This document shows, in pieces, positions 23,297 to 35,275 of a DNA stretch of 45,151 nt. Location: positions 41,700-86,850 of the forward strand of contig NW_003122412.1 in NCBI RefSeq assembly GCF_000003605.2, given 5' to 3'. The DNA is from Saccoglossus kowalevskii. Its lineage: Eukaryota > Hemichordata > Enteropneusta > Harrimaniidae. Under the pieces are notes generated by a model. It ran no database searches. It was not told where the DNA came from and saw only the letters and a program-made list of their open reading frames with translations. The number at the start of each line of letters is the position of its first letter. The first letter of the stretch is position 1. Made by a program: the position numbers and the translations under genes.

Positions 23297-25257
23297 CATC
23301 CTTGCCACCAAGACACTGAACCACATGGGCAATCTCCTGACATATATGACATTTTGAGGGGACGTGATTGAACATGATTTCATAAACTGATGTTACAATG
23401 ATATAACATATTCAAGGCCAGTTATTAACGAATTGCATCAACTGCGCCGGATATATACACATATAAAATGAAAATGACACAACACGTATGTGCTTTCTTA
23501 TCGATATCGATACATAATTTCAATCGGTTAAGAATCAAGTAATATACATGACATCATTTCTCGCAGTACGTTACAGTGGATATGTATATATATTATAACG
23601 GGAAATATAAGACATTTAATTCCAGCTTTAAACACGTCAATGGCTGGTGTGTGTGAATATTTATCTCCATCCAACATAAACATATTCACCACATTATCAT
23701 TTTATTGATTACGTCACGTCATATCTATCGCTGCTGTCAATAATGACAATTTATGGTTTACGATATTACCTGCTGCAGGGTATGGAATGGAATGTCTCAT
23801 GGTTATAATAGTAATTTATTTACGCATGTATCACAAAATGACTTCATGACTGAGGTAATTCGGTTATCATCGCTTTGAACAGTGAATTTAGTTTGGGAAT
23901 CCAACTCTTATAAACAGTAGTGATAACTTTTTAAGGGCATACCTACCATTTTTCTAATACAAGAAATCAGAAACATGGCACCGCCAACAGAAAATGCCAT
24001 GAGTAGATTCAACAATATACGAGGTTCACAGGTACAAATAAAAGTTGGACGAGATATCGCAATGCATATGTGAAACTTGAACTGATTGAAATGATTTTAT
24101 CCACTTTTACCCCAACTTCCTCATATGTACATTGCTCAATAAATGAGCTTTCCTATACAGCTAAATATAATCAGCATCCGACAGAATGCATTTTACTCTT
24201 AAAATATTTCTATACTGAACAGCAGTATGTAATTTGTACCAACTATTAGATTAATTCGATCTATTTAATTATGGAATTAGTAATACAGTTGTCCGACCTG
24301 TACGAAGGTTTAATTGGTGCATTTATTATTGCGAGTATTAGTAGGGTTTGTAGATTAATTCGGTATATTTAACATAATACTGATAAAATTACTGCAAATT
24401 ATCCACCATGGATTATGATAAATTGGTAACATTAAGAGTGGTTATAGATCTATCAGATTAGGCGCTAGTTGAAGTGCGAAAGAAAGGAGAGTTTGGAAAT
24501 GGAGCAAACATATAAAGAAAGAAGTCATAACGAGAGAGCGTTGCCAAAAGAAATAGCGAAGCAGAAAAGGAGCAGGAAAATAGGGTAATTGCATAGGTAA
24601 GTATGGGAAATATTCCCATTGACTCAAGCATAAGTCGGAGATGGTAACATCAGGATGGAATTAGATAAGACTGAAACGATCAAGTCACCCGAATGATCGA
24701 ACACCAAGAAGCACGGCAGTAAAGAGTTTTGTTTATGTACTGATCATAAGTCATTGAAGTATTCAAATAGTAACTGCACTGTGAATATTTGCATAATAAA
24801 GTCATCATTTTATTTAGGTTTAGAGGTGACTTAAGGTTTCGTGGTGGATTATCTTAGTAGGTAGTACTCGTGTTTTGATGGTTACTATGTCATGATCATG
24901 GTTTATACACGTATAACGAAAATACGCGGTAAATACGCGCTGGGTCGAAAACACCCTGCCAACAGAAGTCACAGAAGAGACGTTATATAGTAGTATACGT
25001 CTATTCATGTATAATGTTGATTTGTCAAAGATTGTGAAACGGCCACGGTTTGAATTGACTAGAAAAATAATAATTGTATTTATTGTATTACCTCCAAAGA
25101 ATTCTTTATTTCTTAATTGCAATAAAGTGAACTATAGGTAATCATTTATGCAAATGGAACCAGAACGCTCTACAATGTCTTGAATGCATAGTACACAGTT
25201 TGAAGCCCTGTGACAACTAGTACTGTATTGCTGACACCATTTATTCACTTAAAATTC
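23297..25257. other. Intergenic between D and the retroelement
   Basis: AT-rich. No coding segment, RNA gene or mobile element that I can name. A minus-strand open frame at 24820-25122 shows no motif. Confidence 0.4.
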
Positions 25258-25401
25258 AGGGGCGGATCTAGGATTCTGGAATGGGGGGGGGGCGATAAGT
25301 TGGCCTAAGGCCAAGTTCGCGAGCGCCGATGGCGCGAAGCCTTGTTGGTTGTTAAATATAGGGGGGCCGCGGCCCCCTCGGCCCCTATCTAAATCCGCCA
25401 A
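25258..25401. mobile_element. Short terminal-inverted-repeat element
   Basis: The left end GGCGGATCTAGGATT (25261) is an imperfect reverse complement of the right end CTATCTAAATCCGCC (about 25385). Between them are a G run, GGGGGGCCGCGGCCCCC (a perfect palindrome near 25361-25377) and GCGCCGATGGCGC. It encodes nothing. The strong GC palindromes stand out in this AT-rich locus. It lies directly 5' of the retrotransposon remnant. Confidence 0.5.
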
Positions 25402-25410
25402 TGAAATTGT

Positions 25411-27235
25411 TACACACCCTTCATGTTATGTACTGAAAACCCACACCAATTTTGGGAGCATATTAATAAATTAGGGTCAGTCAAACGTAAAGGTATCCCA
25501 ATGGAAGTTTACGATGACGGTGGTCATATTACAAGTAATCATAACATTGTTTTAAATAAGCGGAAACACGATTCTGATTTGATGGATTTGACACTAATTT
25601 CTACGAACATATTTTATATCATAAATTGGTCCTAAACAAATTGAGTTGGATAATCCTCTGTATGATAGTAATTCTGAATTAAATAAGAATTTCTCTACTG
25701 TGGAAATTGAGACAGTGGCAGCAAAAGCAATGTCAGGGAAGGAAGTTGGGGTAGATACAATCCCGTATGAAGTGCTTAAGAATGACAGTTCTGTTGCCAT
25801 TTTAACACATCTTTTCAACTTTGCTTTGACAGTGCGAAAGTTCCATGCATCTGGAAAAAAACCCATTAATTTGTCCAATTCTGAAAGCGAGGTCGAGTGA
25901 CCCTCGCGTTCCAATGAATTATATGGGCATAAGCATACAGTCCACTTTATCAAAACTTTACCTGAAATTAACCTGAAACAGAAAGGAATAACTCTTGATA
26001 ATAACGTTAATGTCAGTATTTTGTTATACGCTGATGATATCGTGTTGTTAGCTGACAAGGAAGTTGATATGCAAATGATGTTAAGTCATTCAAATAGTTG
26101 GTGTGAAAAATGGAAAATTAGGGTTAATAATGTGAAATCGAAGATGTTACATTTTAGAAAAGCCAGTGAAGCTAGAAGTGCATTCCAATTTTGCATTGGT
26201 GATGACGTGTTAGATTATACCGATAAGTATAAATATTTGGAGATTGTTTTGGATGAATACGTTGATTATTCTGTAACTGCTAGTATCGCAGCAGACTCGG
26301 CAAGTAGAGCGTTAAGAGCGTTATTCGTTAAATTTAAAACTCACAAGAATCTTGGGTTCTCCACATTTACAAAGTTGTATGATGCCAGTGTCGCGCCTAT
26401 ACTCGATTATTGTTCTGGAAATTGGGGTTTTAGTAAATTTGTGCGAAATGATTCAAAATAGGGCTTTAAGATTTTTTCTTGGCACCCATAGGTTTCCCCA
26501 CTCCCGGCTAGGTGGGTCTCGTGCAGAGATCGGAGATGGGCCCATATGGATAGACTGTGGAAGCGTATTAGTGAACTTGATGACAATAGACTAGTTAAAC
26601 AAGTATTTATGTGGGATCAATCCCTAAATTATAATATAATTATAATATTTGGTCATCGGAGATTTACCAAATCGACTTAAATTATGAACACCTAATTGAC
26701 GCAAATATACATGCATTGAGAGAAAATATTGCGAGGAGGTCAGAGTCATCTTGGTCAGAAGATGTTAGTCACAAACCAAAGTTACGTGTCTATGCAACTT
26801 TTAAATTAATTTGAATATAAACCCAAAAAGTGCGTGCTAATAAATTTAATTCAACTCAGCTCAACTGCGCATGGGCACTTTGCCTCTCCGTATCGAGACT
26901 GGGTGATTTAGACACGAGCCTGTAAGTGAACGAATCTGTAAATTTTGTGATGCAAACGTTGTTGAGGACGGGATGTATTTTTTGTTTGACTGTCAGCAAT
27001 ACAATGAATTGAGGCATGAGTATCTAGATTCAATTCTTAATGAAACAACTGGCATCTCACGGGAACAAATACTGGTTCGTTTATTTTCAGGCCCAATAAG
27101 AAAACTTTTTTTTTTATAGAAAAGGCTTTTTACAAAAGAAGAAATTTGTTGTACGTCTGAATTAAATGAACTACACGACTGTATTGTTGATATATTATTT
27201 CAAGCTCTCTTTCATAACCTTTATTTGTAAATGTA
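25411..27235 (+). pseudogene. Broken non-LTR retrotransposon (reverse transcriptase remnant)
   Basis: Three consecutive parts of a LINE-type ORF2 can be read in shifting frames. At 25423-25580 is a linker (FWEHINKLG, GIPMEVYDDGG). At 25640-25880 is the start of the reverse transcriptase domain (VDTIPYEVLKN, ILTHLFNFAL). At 26000-26600 is the palm with the catalytic YADD box (LLYADDIVLLAD at 26015-26050), then the C-terminal part (TKLYDASVAPILDYCSG, RALRFFLGTHRF). About 26930-27040 encodes the end, with CKFCDANVVEDG. The central reverse-transcriptase motifs between about 25880 and 25930 are deleted, and there are several stops and frameshifts. Not functional. Family within the non-LTR elements not determined. 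Confidence 0.8.
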
Positions 27236-27600
27236 ATCATTATTATTTAATATGACATATAAGTCCACTGGGCTGCAGGTCACTATAATAAATTACAGTA
27301 ACTTACTACTTACTACTATAGTGACGTTCAAAGTACAATGACCGCCAATATAAATGACCTTGCTGTGTCTTTCACACAGGTTTAACGTGTACTCACACGC
27401 TGCGAAACTAGATAGTAGTTCAGAAATAAACATTCCATAACAATTTATTTCTCCAATTTAAGTATTATTATTTAATTTTGGCTATGACTAAAATGGTCAC
27501 TTTCGAACACACCACAGTGCGCTACTAGAATCGTATGATGTCATTTTGTTTTGGTTTTGTTTGCTTGATTTGATATCATTTCTATTTAAATATGTTAAAC
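27236..27600. other. Spacer before the receptor E promoter
   Basis: AT-rich; starts with TTACTACTTACTACTA-like simple sequence near 27300 that may be the tail of the retrotransposon. No gene seen. Confidence 0.3.
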
Positions 27601-27644
27601 GGAATTTCCACTGACCATAAATAGAAAAGAACTTGAGTATATAA
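27601..27644 (+). promoter_or_regulatory. Core promoter of receptor E: NF-kB-like site plus TATA box
   Basis: GGAATTTCC (27601-27609; with the preceding C it is one base short of the strict decamer, similar to the IL-8 promoter site) is followed 28 bp later by TATATAA (27638-27644). The ATG is at 27705, so a start site near 27670 would give a short 5' UTR of about 35 bases. Confidence 0.5.
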
Positions 27645-27704
27645 TCATGGTCTTGTAACAACTATACGTTAGTGTTTAACTTGTTTTGCTGGTGAACTGT
27701 TACA

Positions 27705-29229
27705 ATGCGTGCACCCATCAACACGTATTTCACCGCTTTATCTCTACTCATTCTGTTGACGGTTGTGTTGACGTCTGACGGCGCGATACACGACAACAAG
27801 TGTGAGGTTGGTTTCTTCTATGTACAAAACTTTGGTTGCAATCCGTGTAAGGTTTGCAAATCTACGGATTCCATGCCAGGTTGTGAACAGTGTCGTAAGT
27901 TGCGAAAGATAATCGTTTTGTAGTATAACTTTGATTAATCTACAAATCATATATTGTACTTTTAAAATGGTATAAATTAAATTGCACATAGTATTGTATT
28001 ATGCATGGTGTAAATGTGGTGTATAATTTTTATAGATTATAACACTTGCGATACTGGATGGTTTTACCAAGACGATAACTTCGGTTGCCAACCTTGTAAA
28101 ATATGCCAGGCTGCCGAGCACCTTCCTGGATGCGATCAATGTGGCAAGTGAAACTACATTAATAATTACTTACTTACACGCCAATTAGAGCAAAACTAGT
28201 TTGGAATATTGCAGTATTATTCTTCAGATTAGATATGAATTATAGTTTGATTGACCTAATTAAATATGCAAACATGTTTATATATTTTTGGAAAACATTA
28301 TGTCGCATCAAAACGAAAAAAATACGTATTTTCCAAAATGGCCGCAACCTTCATTGTAGCAATCTGACCTAGTCAATCAGGACGTGCATGCCTAGTGCCT
28401 AATGAAATATCTCCACAAATATATCATATATTTGTAAATTTAAGTTGTTGATAAATAATTTTACACCACCGAGAACTGAGTGGATTATTCGAAAAATGTA
28501 TTATTTTCTCAAGGTGTAGTGTTATTGATTATTGATATTGCACATCTTCTGCAATATAATTCACTGGCAGTATTGTGTGTTATTTTTATAGGTTTTCCAA
28601 CTACCGAACCTTCGATATCGCTAGAAACGCATGTAACATTATCAGGTGAGGCAAAATAAAAAAAAAATAATAAAAAAAAAAATAGGTCGGAATGTTAAAT
28701 TCGTTCACGTGGCCAATTTAATAAATCAATATACGAGTAATAATAATTGTATACTTTTTGACGTGAGTATATGCTACATACATGAAAGATCGAATTTGTT
28801 TTTCGACTTTAATTTAGCAAAGCAGAACGATATATCTTGGTTGGCCATAGCAGCAACAATTATGGCGCTGATGACGCTACCTTCAATCGTTTTCCTCATT
28901 TACTGTCAAAGGAAGAAAAAACCCAGAAAGTTATTGTCGGCGATCGCTCGATTCGATGTAGAAGGTAAGTAGTAACAAATGTACGGACGACAATGTCAAC
29001 TGAATTTAAGTAAATTGTATTCTTAGTTAACTGCATAAATACTACTGTTATTTTACTGTTTTCAGCTGGTCAGTGCCATCTGGTGACTGTGTCCAGACCA
29101 CCAAACACTATCTTTAATCTAGCCCCACCAGACCACATGGAAAATGCCGATGAAGGAAATGAACCAACACACATGCCTATTGAAGAAACCCGACAAACCG
29201 ATAGTCCGGTAAGCCTACAGTCGGAATGA
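27705..29229 (+). CDS. Receptor E: Fn14-like TNF receptor with two cysteine-rich modules and PIEET tail
   Basis: Exons: 27705-27894, 28036-28143, 28592-28645, 28818-28964, 29066-29229, all phase 1. The joined frame is 663 bases (220 aa). Exons 1 and 2 have the same lengths (190 and 108) as in receptor B. Signal-peptide core at residues 10-23. CRD1 has Cys 33, 45, 48, 51, 60, 63 (first gap x11); CRD2 has Cys 68, 81, 84, 87, 96, 99 (Fn14 spacing). The stalk is short (100-124). The membrane segment is at about 125-146, followed by QRKKKPRK. The tail holds PIEET at 204-208, the same pentapeptide as the TRAF-binding site of Fn14. Intron 2 begins with GC (GCAAGT at 28144) instead of GT. AATAAA at 29730 is a possible polyadenylation signal. 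Best-preserved complete receptor of the locus. Confidence 0.87.
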
Positions 29230-31570
29230 CCCTGTCAATATGTATCGCCTGGTTTATATTGATAAAAAAACGTAACACCTGTACACACTTTACGTGTATT
29301 TATAAATTGTGTTGTGCCACTATCAACATTTTTCCCAGTCTAGAATTTTCTTTAAATAGTGAAAATTTGGTTGTCGGTGTTTCACTTCAAAGTCACTAAT
29401 GTCACCGGTGGTGTTTGAAAACAATAACAGTTTCATGGCCATTACTGTCGTCTGGTGTCATCTATAAAATTGTGTCCAATTTGACAATTTGTGTTGACAA
29501 TCAGTCATGATCGCTCTTATGTTTGTCCTTTTTTTCTCTTTCTTCGCAAACCATTCATAAGAACAAGAAATATGGGATCCGTGCATATACACTATAATAT
29601 TAATGGTAATTAATGGTTTTTGCAATTGTTTGGATCTATTTGATGAACAGCGAGTGATGACAAACCTGGGTTTTATTTTTGACACTTTATTAATTTAAAA
29701 CCATGATTATCTCCTATCAATTAAACAAAAATAAAATCGTAACTAGGTACACATTATTATGATTAGTCCGTTGGTGGAAAAAAACATGCATCGTGCATTT
29801 TTGTCTGGACTCTCTTTAATAGTTCGTGTTGCAATACTCAATTCACGATTTACAGTATGAAATTACCTTGTATTGCAAAGATTAATATAACTGCCATTCC
29901 GCATTAGCTATGAAATACGGCAAGAATTACATGTTACTAGTTTTTGTATGCAAATATGTTTTCAGTAAACCTTGCCACAGTACAATGCCCAGAAAAGAGT
30001 AAACATGTGTAGGGGTTCTATCCATTAAATATCATATGCTGTATTCTGAATACTGTTCAATAGTTAACAAATTTATGTTAATATATATTCGTTTCATATT
30101 TACCATTTATGTTTTATTTTTGCCATTTATATTTTTCGCATTAAGCAACACATGTTAATATATATCATTTGAAGTTGAGCATTTTATTGAGATTTAATTT
30201 GTTCTATCAATATAAAAAAGTATCGATGCTGCAATAAAAAATACTTTTTTTATACCTGTGTTCATTTCTAGATACAATGTCTGGTATTTACATGTGCATT
30301 TTTCTAAAATTTAACAGCGTTGGTTTGTCTGTGGATTAAACTCGTTTGCTGTCCCAGAATTCTGTGCGCAACAACGTACCCACCACCTTTTTTTTATCAC
30401 TGATTGGTTAATTTATAACTATGTCTACCATGGTCACAAAGACGTCATCTATTTTAAAGCAAGCTTGAGTGGAATGCCCGAATCACGAATCATAGCGCAG
30501 TACTAGTACTACAACCAATAGACCAATAGATACTATGTAGGGCTGACAGTAAAACTACTGTCCCATCTATTTCGTTTACTTCAGTTATTATTGATCTCAA
30601 TAACCTATCTCACTTAGCAATGTAAGAAGTCGATTTCAAAACGCGATTTACAAATGATAACTTGCTACAGAACCTCGGGAGTAATCCACAATAAACACAA
30701 ATGTCAATATGTTAATATATCATGGGTCGCATACCCAGCCACCTGGTCGTTCATGTGATTGTATTCAGAAAATATGCAATATGCAGGGCTAAGGAAACTA
30801 ATTTGGATGAATTTCTAAAGAAAAAGGGTTACAACGATCAAAATAATGTTTTAATTTGCTGAAACTACATGTATGTAATAGAATTCTGGCCAGTAAAATA
30901 CATGTTCACCAGCGCAAACCTCCGTCTACAAATGGATGTAAACAAAACACTCAGATTTGTCAGTCTTTCTACCTTCAATACTTTCCGAAAAGCAGTCAGT
31001 TTAGAATGAGAGTTGCCCAAAACACAGGTCACCGGTAACCGTCAAAAAAACAGAACATAACAGCTGAAATACGCATTCAAACATCGCGTTTTAAATAAAA
31101 CGCGGTGAAAAAGCCTATTGGCTAACAATAATCATATGGTCTATGAACGCTGATTAGGCTAATTGGTGGTAGCAAAACAGCATAATCAAATCTTATGTGC
31201 AAAAGTAGTTCTGTGAAAAATCTTAAGATGTAGAAAAAATAAACATAACACTGTACCAACCAGAAAATAGTTTGAGTTTAAAATGCAAATATTACATTCC
31301 AAGTCAAAATTAAATCAACTGTAATCCACTGTTAATTAATAACCTCAAGATAGGGTTATTTAGTCACAAAAAAGCAATAATAATGAGAGAGGAATATCTT
31401 CACGATATGTTAATACAGACAGTGACAAGGTATGCAATAAAATTATGGGAAGGGATTTAAATATTGGGGATATTTAAATATTTGACTTTAATAAACATTG
31501 AAAGCGTTAAAATGGTAATGATTGTAAAGCATGCCATAATGTGGAAATAGAACAAATTAATGACAATATA
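29230..31570. other. Gene-free stretch after receptor E (first part)
   Basis: AT-rich, with the likely 3' UTR of E up to about 29750. I see no cysteine-rich, membrane or tail exon of the receptor type on either strand and no mobile-element protein. Confidence 0.4.
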
Positions 31571-31584
31571 CCACTAGGTGGCGC
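31571..31584 (+). promoter_or_regulatory. CTCF-like motif
   Basis: CCACTAGGTGGCGC fits the full CTCF core CCASYAGRKGGCRS. It lies in the gene-poor interval between receptors E and F. Two sequences with the related core CTAGAGGGCGC occur at about 15394-15404 (in intron 1 of C) and about 32413-32423. CTCF is conserved in bilaterians; use of these sites is inferred, and they might instead sit inside dispersed repeats. Confidence 0.3.
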
Positions 31585-34500
31585 TCTATTTCCAGAACTT
31601 ATATGAAAAACCTGCATGCATAATATGCATGTCATGGCGGAGATACTGGTTTCCGCCTCCAGAGGTCGCCATAGCTGGGAATATTGATATCGAGGTGGGA
31701 ATATAGCTAAATAAAAGTTGGTAATAATTAGGTATGTGTTAACATCTTAGAAACACTGTTAGTAGTATGAGTGGTGGTTTCCGCGAGACAGAAGTTGCAA
31801 TTACTCCATTCTTAGGTAACTATAGTAACTATCCAGTAGATACGGTGTCACTAATTTTTTTGTCATGACCGACAATTCTAACGTCTGACTGGCTACCGCT
31901 AATCGTTGAGCAAAACGTCGGAACTCTCACTAAACCACCGGAAAGTGAAGTCTGACATACGAATCTACAAATGTTCACGTTGTCATCCTGTAAACGGTAC
32001 ACGTAGGCTCCAAGGAGATCATTGTGAACACAAAAAACATCAAATTACTTGCTAAAAATTACAGGAAAGTACACAAGACTAGTTCCGGAGTGTGATACAC
32101 GTAAACATGATACCATACAAACATTCCAATACGGAATATGGGCCGGTTGTTTAGTTTAATTATGTAATCGAAACATTTTGTGTGTAACAATAATGTACAT
32201 TTGATGAATAAAATTAGTGATATTCCTATACTATAATTATAATGGAACAAATTTATGGATGGTGCCTGAGTTGATTTTGGCGCTCACAGTCGTGTAAGTG
32301 GTGGTATTTGGTATTTAGGATTTGGATAATATATCCTGATAGCCATTTAATTGGAAATTGTGGTTTTGGTAGATTACAATTAAAAAAAGAAAAGTATACA
32401 CGACGATCCATTCTAGAGGGCGCGATTTACGAATCGGCTAGCAGCTGTCGGCTGGTAATTCAGTACTTGTGTAATATAGCAACGTAATCGGGGAAAATAA
32501 TTTCATCGCGGAATAACGGTTACCAAGGTGTTATTCGGTTCAAGCTGTACGCCCTGTCGATTGCCAGGCGAAGAAATATAAACAAACGAAAGCACTTTGT
32601 AGTATTTACGACTAAATCGTCCTATTGTCACATCGTTTGTGTTACAGAAAGTAAAAAAATGAGCTTCTCAATTTAAAAACAGCCAGAATCTAAAACGCGC
32701 ACGCTTTCGTCGGGTTTGAAAATCGAACACTTGCCTGGTGATGTTTTGGTGAGCGTCTTTAAAAGTAGTGCTGATGTGACGCAACGACCGACCAACAACA
32801 AACATAAGATCGCGTGGTGGCAGAGATATATTCGTAATAGAACTCTGCTTGGGAGATTGACCCAAGACATCATATAACCCAAACCACGTGACTTCTATTG
32901 TTTGCTGTCAACTCTGCATCGATTGTTTGTTAATGACCTGTTGACGTTAACTCAAAAGGTTACTCAACTCGTAAATAACGACCTGTCTCAACCACAACAC
33001 AATGCAATACGAACTTTGGCCCAGTAGTAAGGCAAGTCGTTTTTCCCCTACGCCATCTTGCCATCATTTGTTGTGTTTTATTTTTTTGTATTCTGCACTG
33101 TTTTTAAGTTTTTTAGTTATTTTACAGTGATTATAACATCTGTTAACAATGTAATATCACAATATAAGAACAATACATTTCATTAACAATATATTAAATT
33201 CACGCTCAGCAAATGTTATCGACTGTCCCCCACTGATTGGACCAATAAAAAGATATATATTCTATATTAGATTCGATATTATATATATATATATTTTATA
33301 ACAGAAGCTGCTTATTTTAGCATTATTTTAATATTGCTGTCGTCACTCAATACCCCGGCCTATTGTGTTTAAGTATATTGTGTTTCCACCGATAAGTTGG
33401 TCTTTATTCTTGATACTACATAAAAGTCAACCTTGGATGATACGACTGAATGATATGCCACGGTATTGCATGAGAAAATGGGTAATTCCCCAAACCTAAA
33501 TATATACTGGGTTTTTCCAACTGAAATGTGATTGGATTAATTTAATAGAAAACGTATACACATACCTGTCTTTGGCTGTATCTTTAATGTCGGCAGTCTT
33601 AGCTCTGTCAATGTACAGTGGGATTGGTTTCCGCAATGCACCAACTGTATTCAGCGTTAAATAGAATCATTGTATAGATTATTCATCGCTTGCACAACAC
33701 GCCGTAAGAAATAAAAATCCCATGTATCCGTAGACTTCATTTAACATAAAAAACAACAACAGCCGAGTAGGTGTCCAGGTAAATCTTTAAAGAATACCTA
33801 CGGCGCCACACCCACTGTGCAAATTCCACATTTTAGGTCAACCTGGTCACGGAAATTATGTTGGACAAATATTACTGAATATAAATCGGAGGTAGGGTGA
33901 ATAACATCATTATGCAAACAAAAAATAGAACAATTAAATAAAACAATTACGAAAATATGAAGTATGGTGATTTATTGAAATATAATAATGTTGGCACTAC
34001 TCCAAGGTCATAAGGTTCATATAAATAATGCGGTCACCATCGATCAGTCACTACCCAGCTCCCCGTGACACCATCCTGTGTAATCACAAACAGAATAAAA
34101 AAACACGATATTATCTGCGTTTATTTGGTAGAACTGTGAGCCAATGAGTTATGTTATAACTCGTCTTTTATCACGGGGTTTCACCACTAAACTTGACAGA
34201 TATTCAGGGCTATTCCAAAGCCATACGTTGTAAAGTGATGGTCAGATTTAGTATCACGACATATCACGCACATGTCAATCTGGTCATTACGAAAGACAGT
34301 TAATTACAGTTACAGTTAATTATAAATTCTATCTGAATAAAAGTGTATTCGTATACATTGATTTGTGTTTTTTGAACATTCATTGATTCTATGTTAATGA
34401 TGTTATTTCTCAGATGGTTGTCATATATTATTAAGGATTTATATTGATAATTATAGCTAGCTTAGTCAGTCATGTAATTGGCTGAAGCAAGGCCATATAT

Positions 34501-35022
34501 CTGGCATGCGCTCTGTTGAAAAATTGAATATTAAACTGGATTAAATATCTAACTGAATCGAGATCACATATCCATTATCACAGTTCATAGCGATTGCAGT
34601 GGTCAGATTAATAGGTTAGATCACAAGCACATTTACAAGCAATAATACGAATTGTTATTGCTTTAAAATGTTAATATTATTGTGAGCTTTGCTGGAAACC
34701 CTACGTTTTTTCGCAAAATCCACATACAATACAATCCACATCCGATACAAAATACATGCGTTTACCGTCTATATCCTATAATTGCAGATAACACGGCGGA
34801 ACCTCTCTCTGTCCGGTGTCACGTGGTGTTACTTCCTCTATCAACAAATCATTGCCTAATTTCTATCATCTGACCAGAATTAACTTCTCTCTCTGAACGA
34901 CATAGGAAACTTTCGGGTCAGCTGATTTCAAGTTTGCATCCAGGAATTCTGAAAATTAAGTGCCGCATGATAATACAAAAATATACCATAATCTGGTACA
35001 TTGTCTCAAATTAACAGAAATA
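31585..35022. other. Gene-free stretch between E and F (second part)
   Basis: Contains a palindrome GCATGCATAATATGCATG near 31614-31631 and a TA microsatellite near 33275-33300. The section 32400-33010 is somewhat less AT-rich, but I recognise no gene or element in it. Confidence 0.35.
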
Positions 35023-35275
35023 GCAGGTTAACTTGGCAGGGTATAATATTAAGAGGTGATTCCCGACTAATACAAGAGACAAAATAGGGTATTGCGAGAA
35101 GCAGTTTTTATAATTTTTTAAAGTAAAATATCAATATTGATTTTAGTAATACCACAGTATAGTTATTAGCAACAAGTGACCTCTTTAATACATGTGCAAT
35201 TTATCAGTACGAACGTAAAATATGACTTGGCAATCTGTGAAAGCGATGGGAAGCAGAGTGCAGTAATCCAAGGTG
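35023..35275. repeat. Dispersed repeat, copy 1
   Basis: Shares with 38466-38645 the strings GGTATAATATT(A/T)AGAGGTGA, AATACAAGAGACAAAAT, TAAAATATCAATATTGATTT and, further on, (A/G)AATCTGTGAA.GCG.(C/T)GG..AGCAGAGTGC, in the same order and orientation, with indels. Family unknown. Confidence 0.6.

Noticed and set aside
25594-26058. 154-codon minus-strand open frame
   Set aside because: It is antisense to the reverse-transcriptase remnant, which has recognisable motifs on the + strand.
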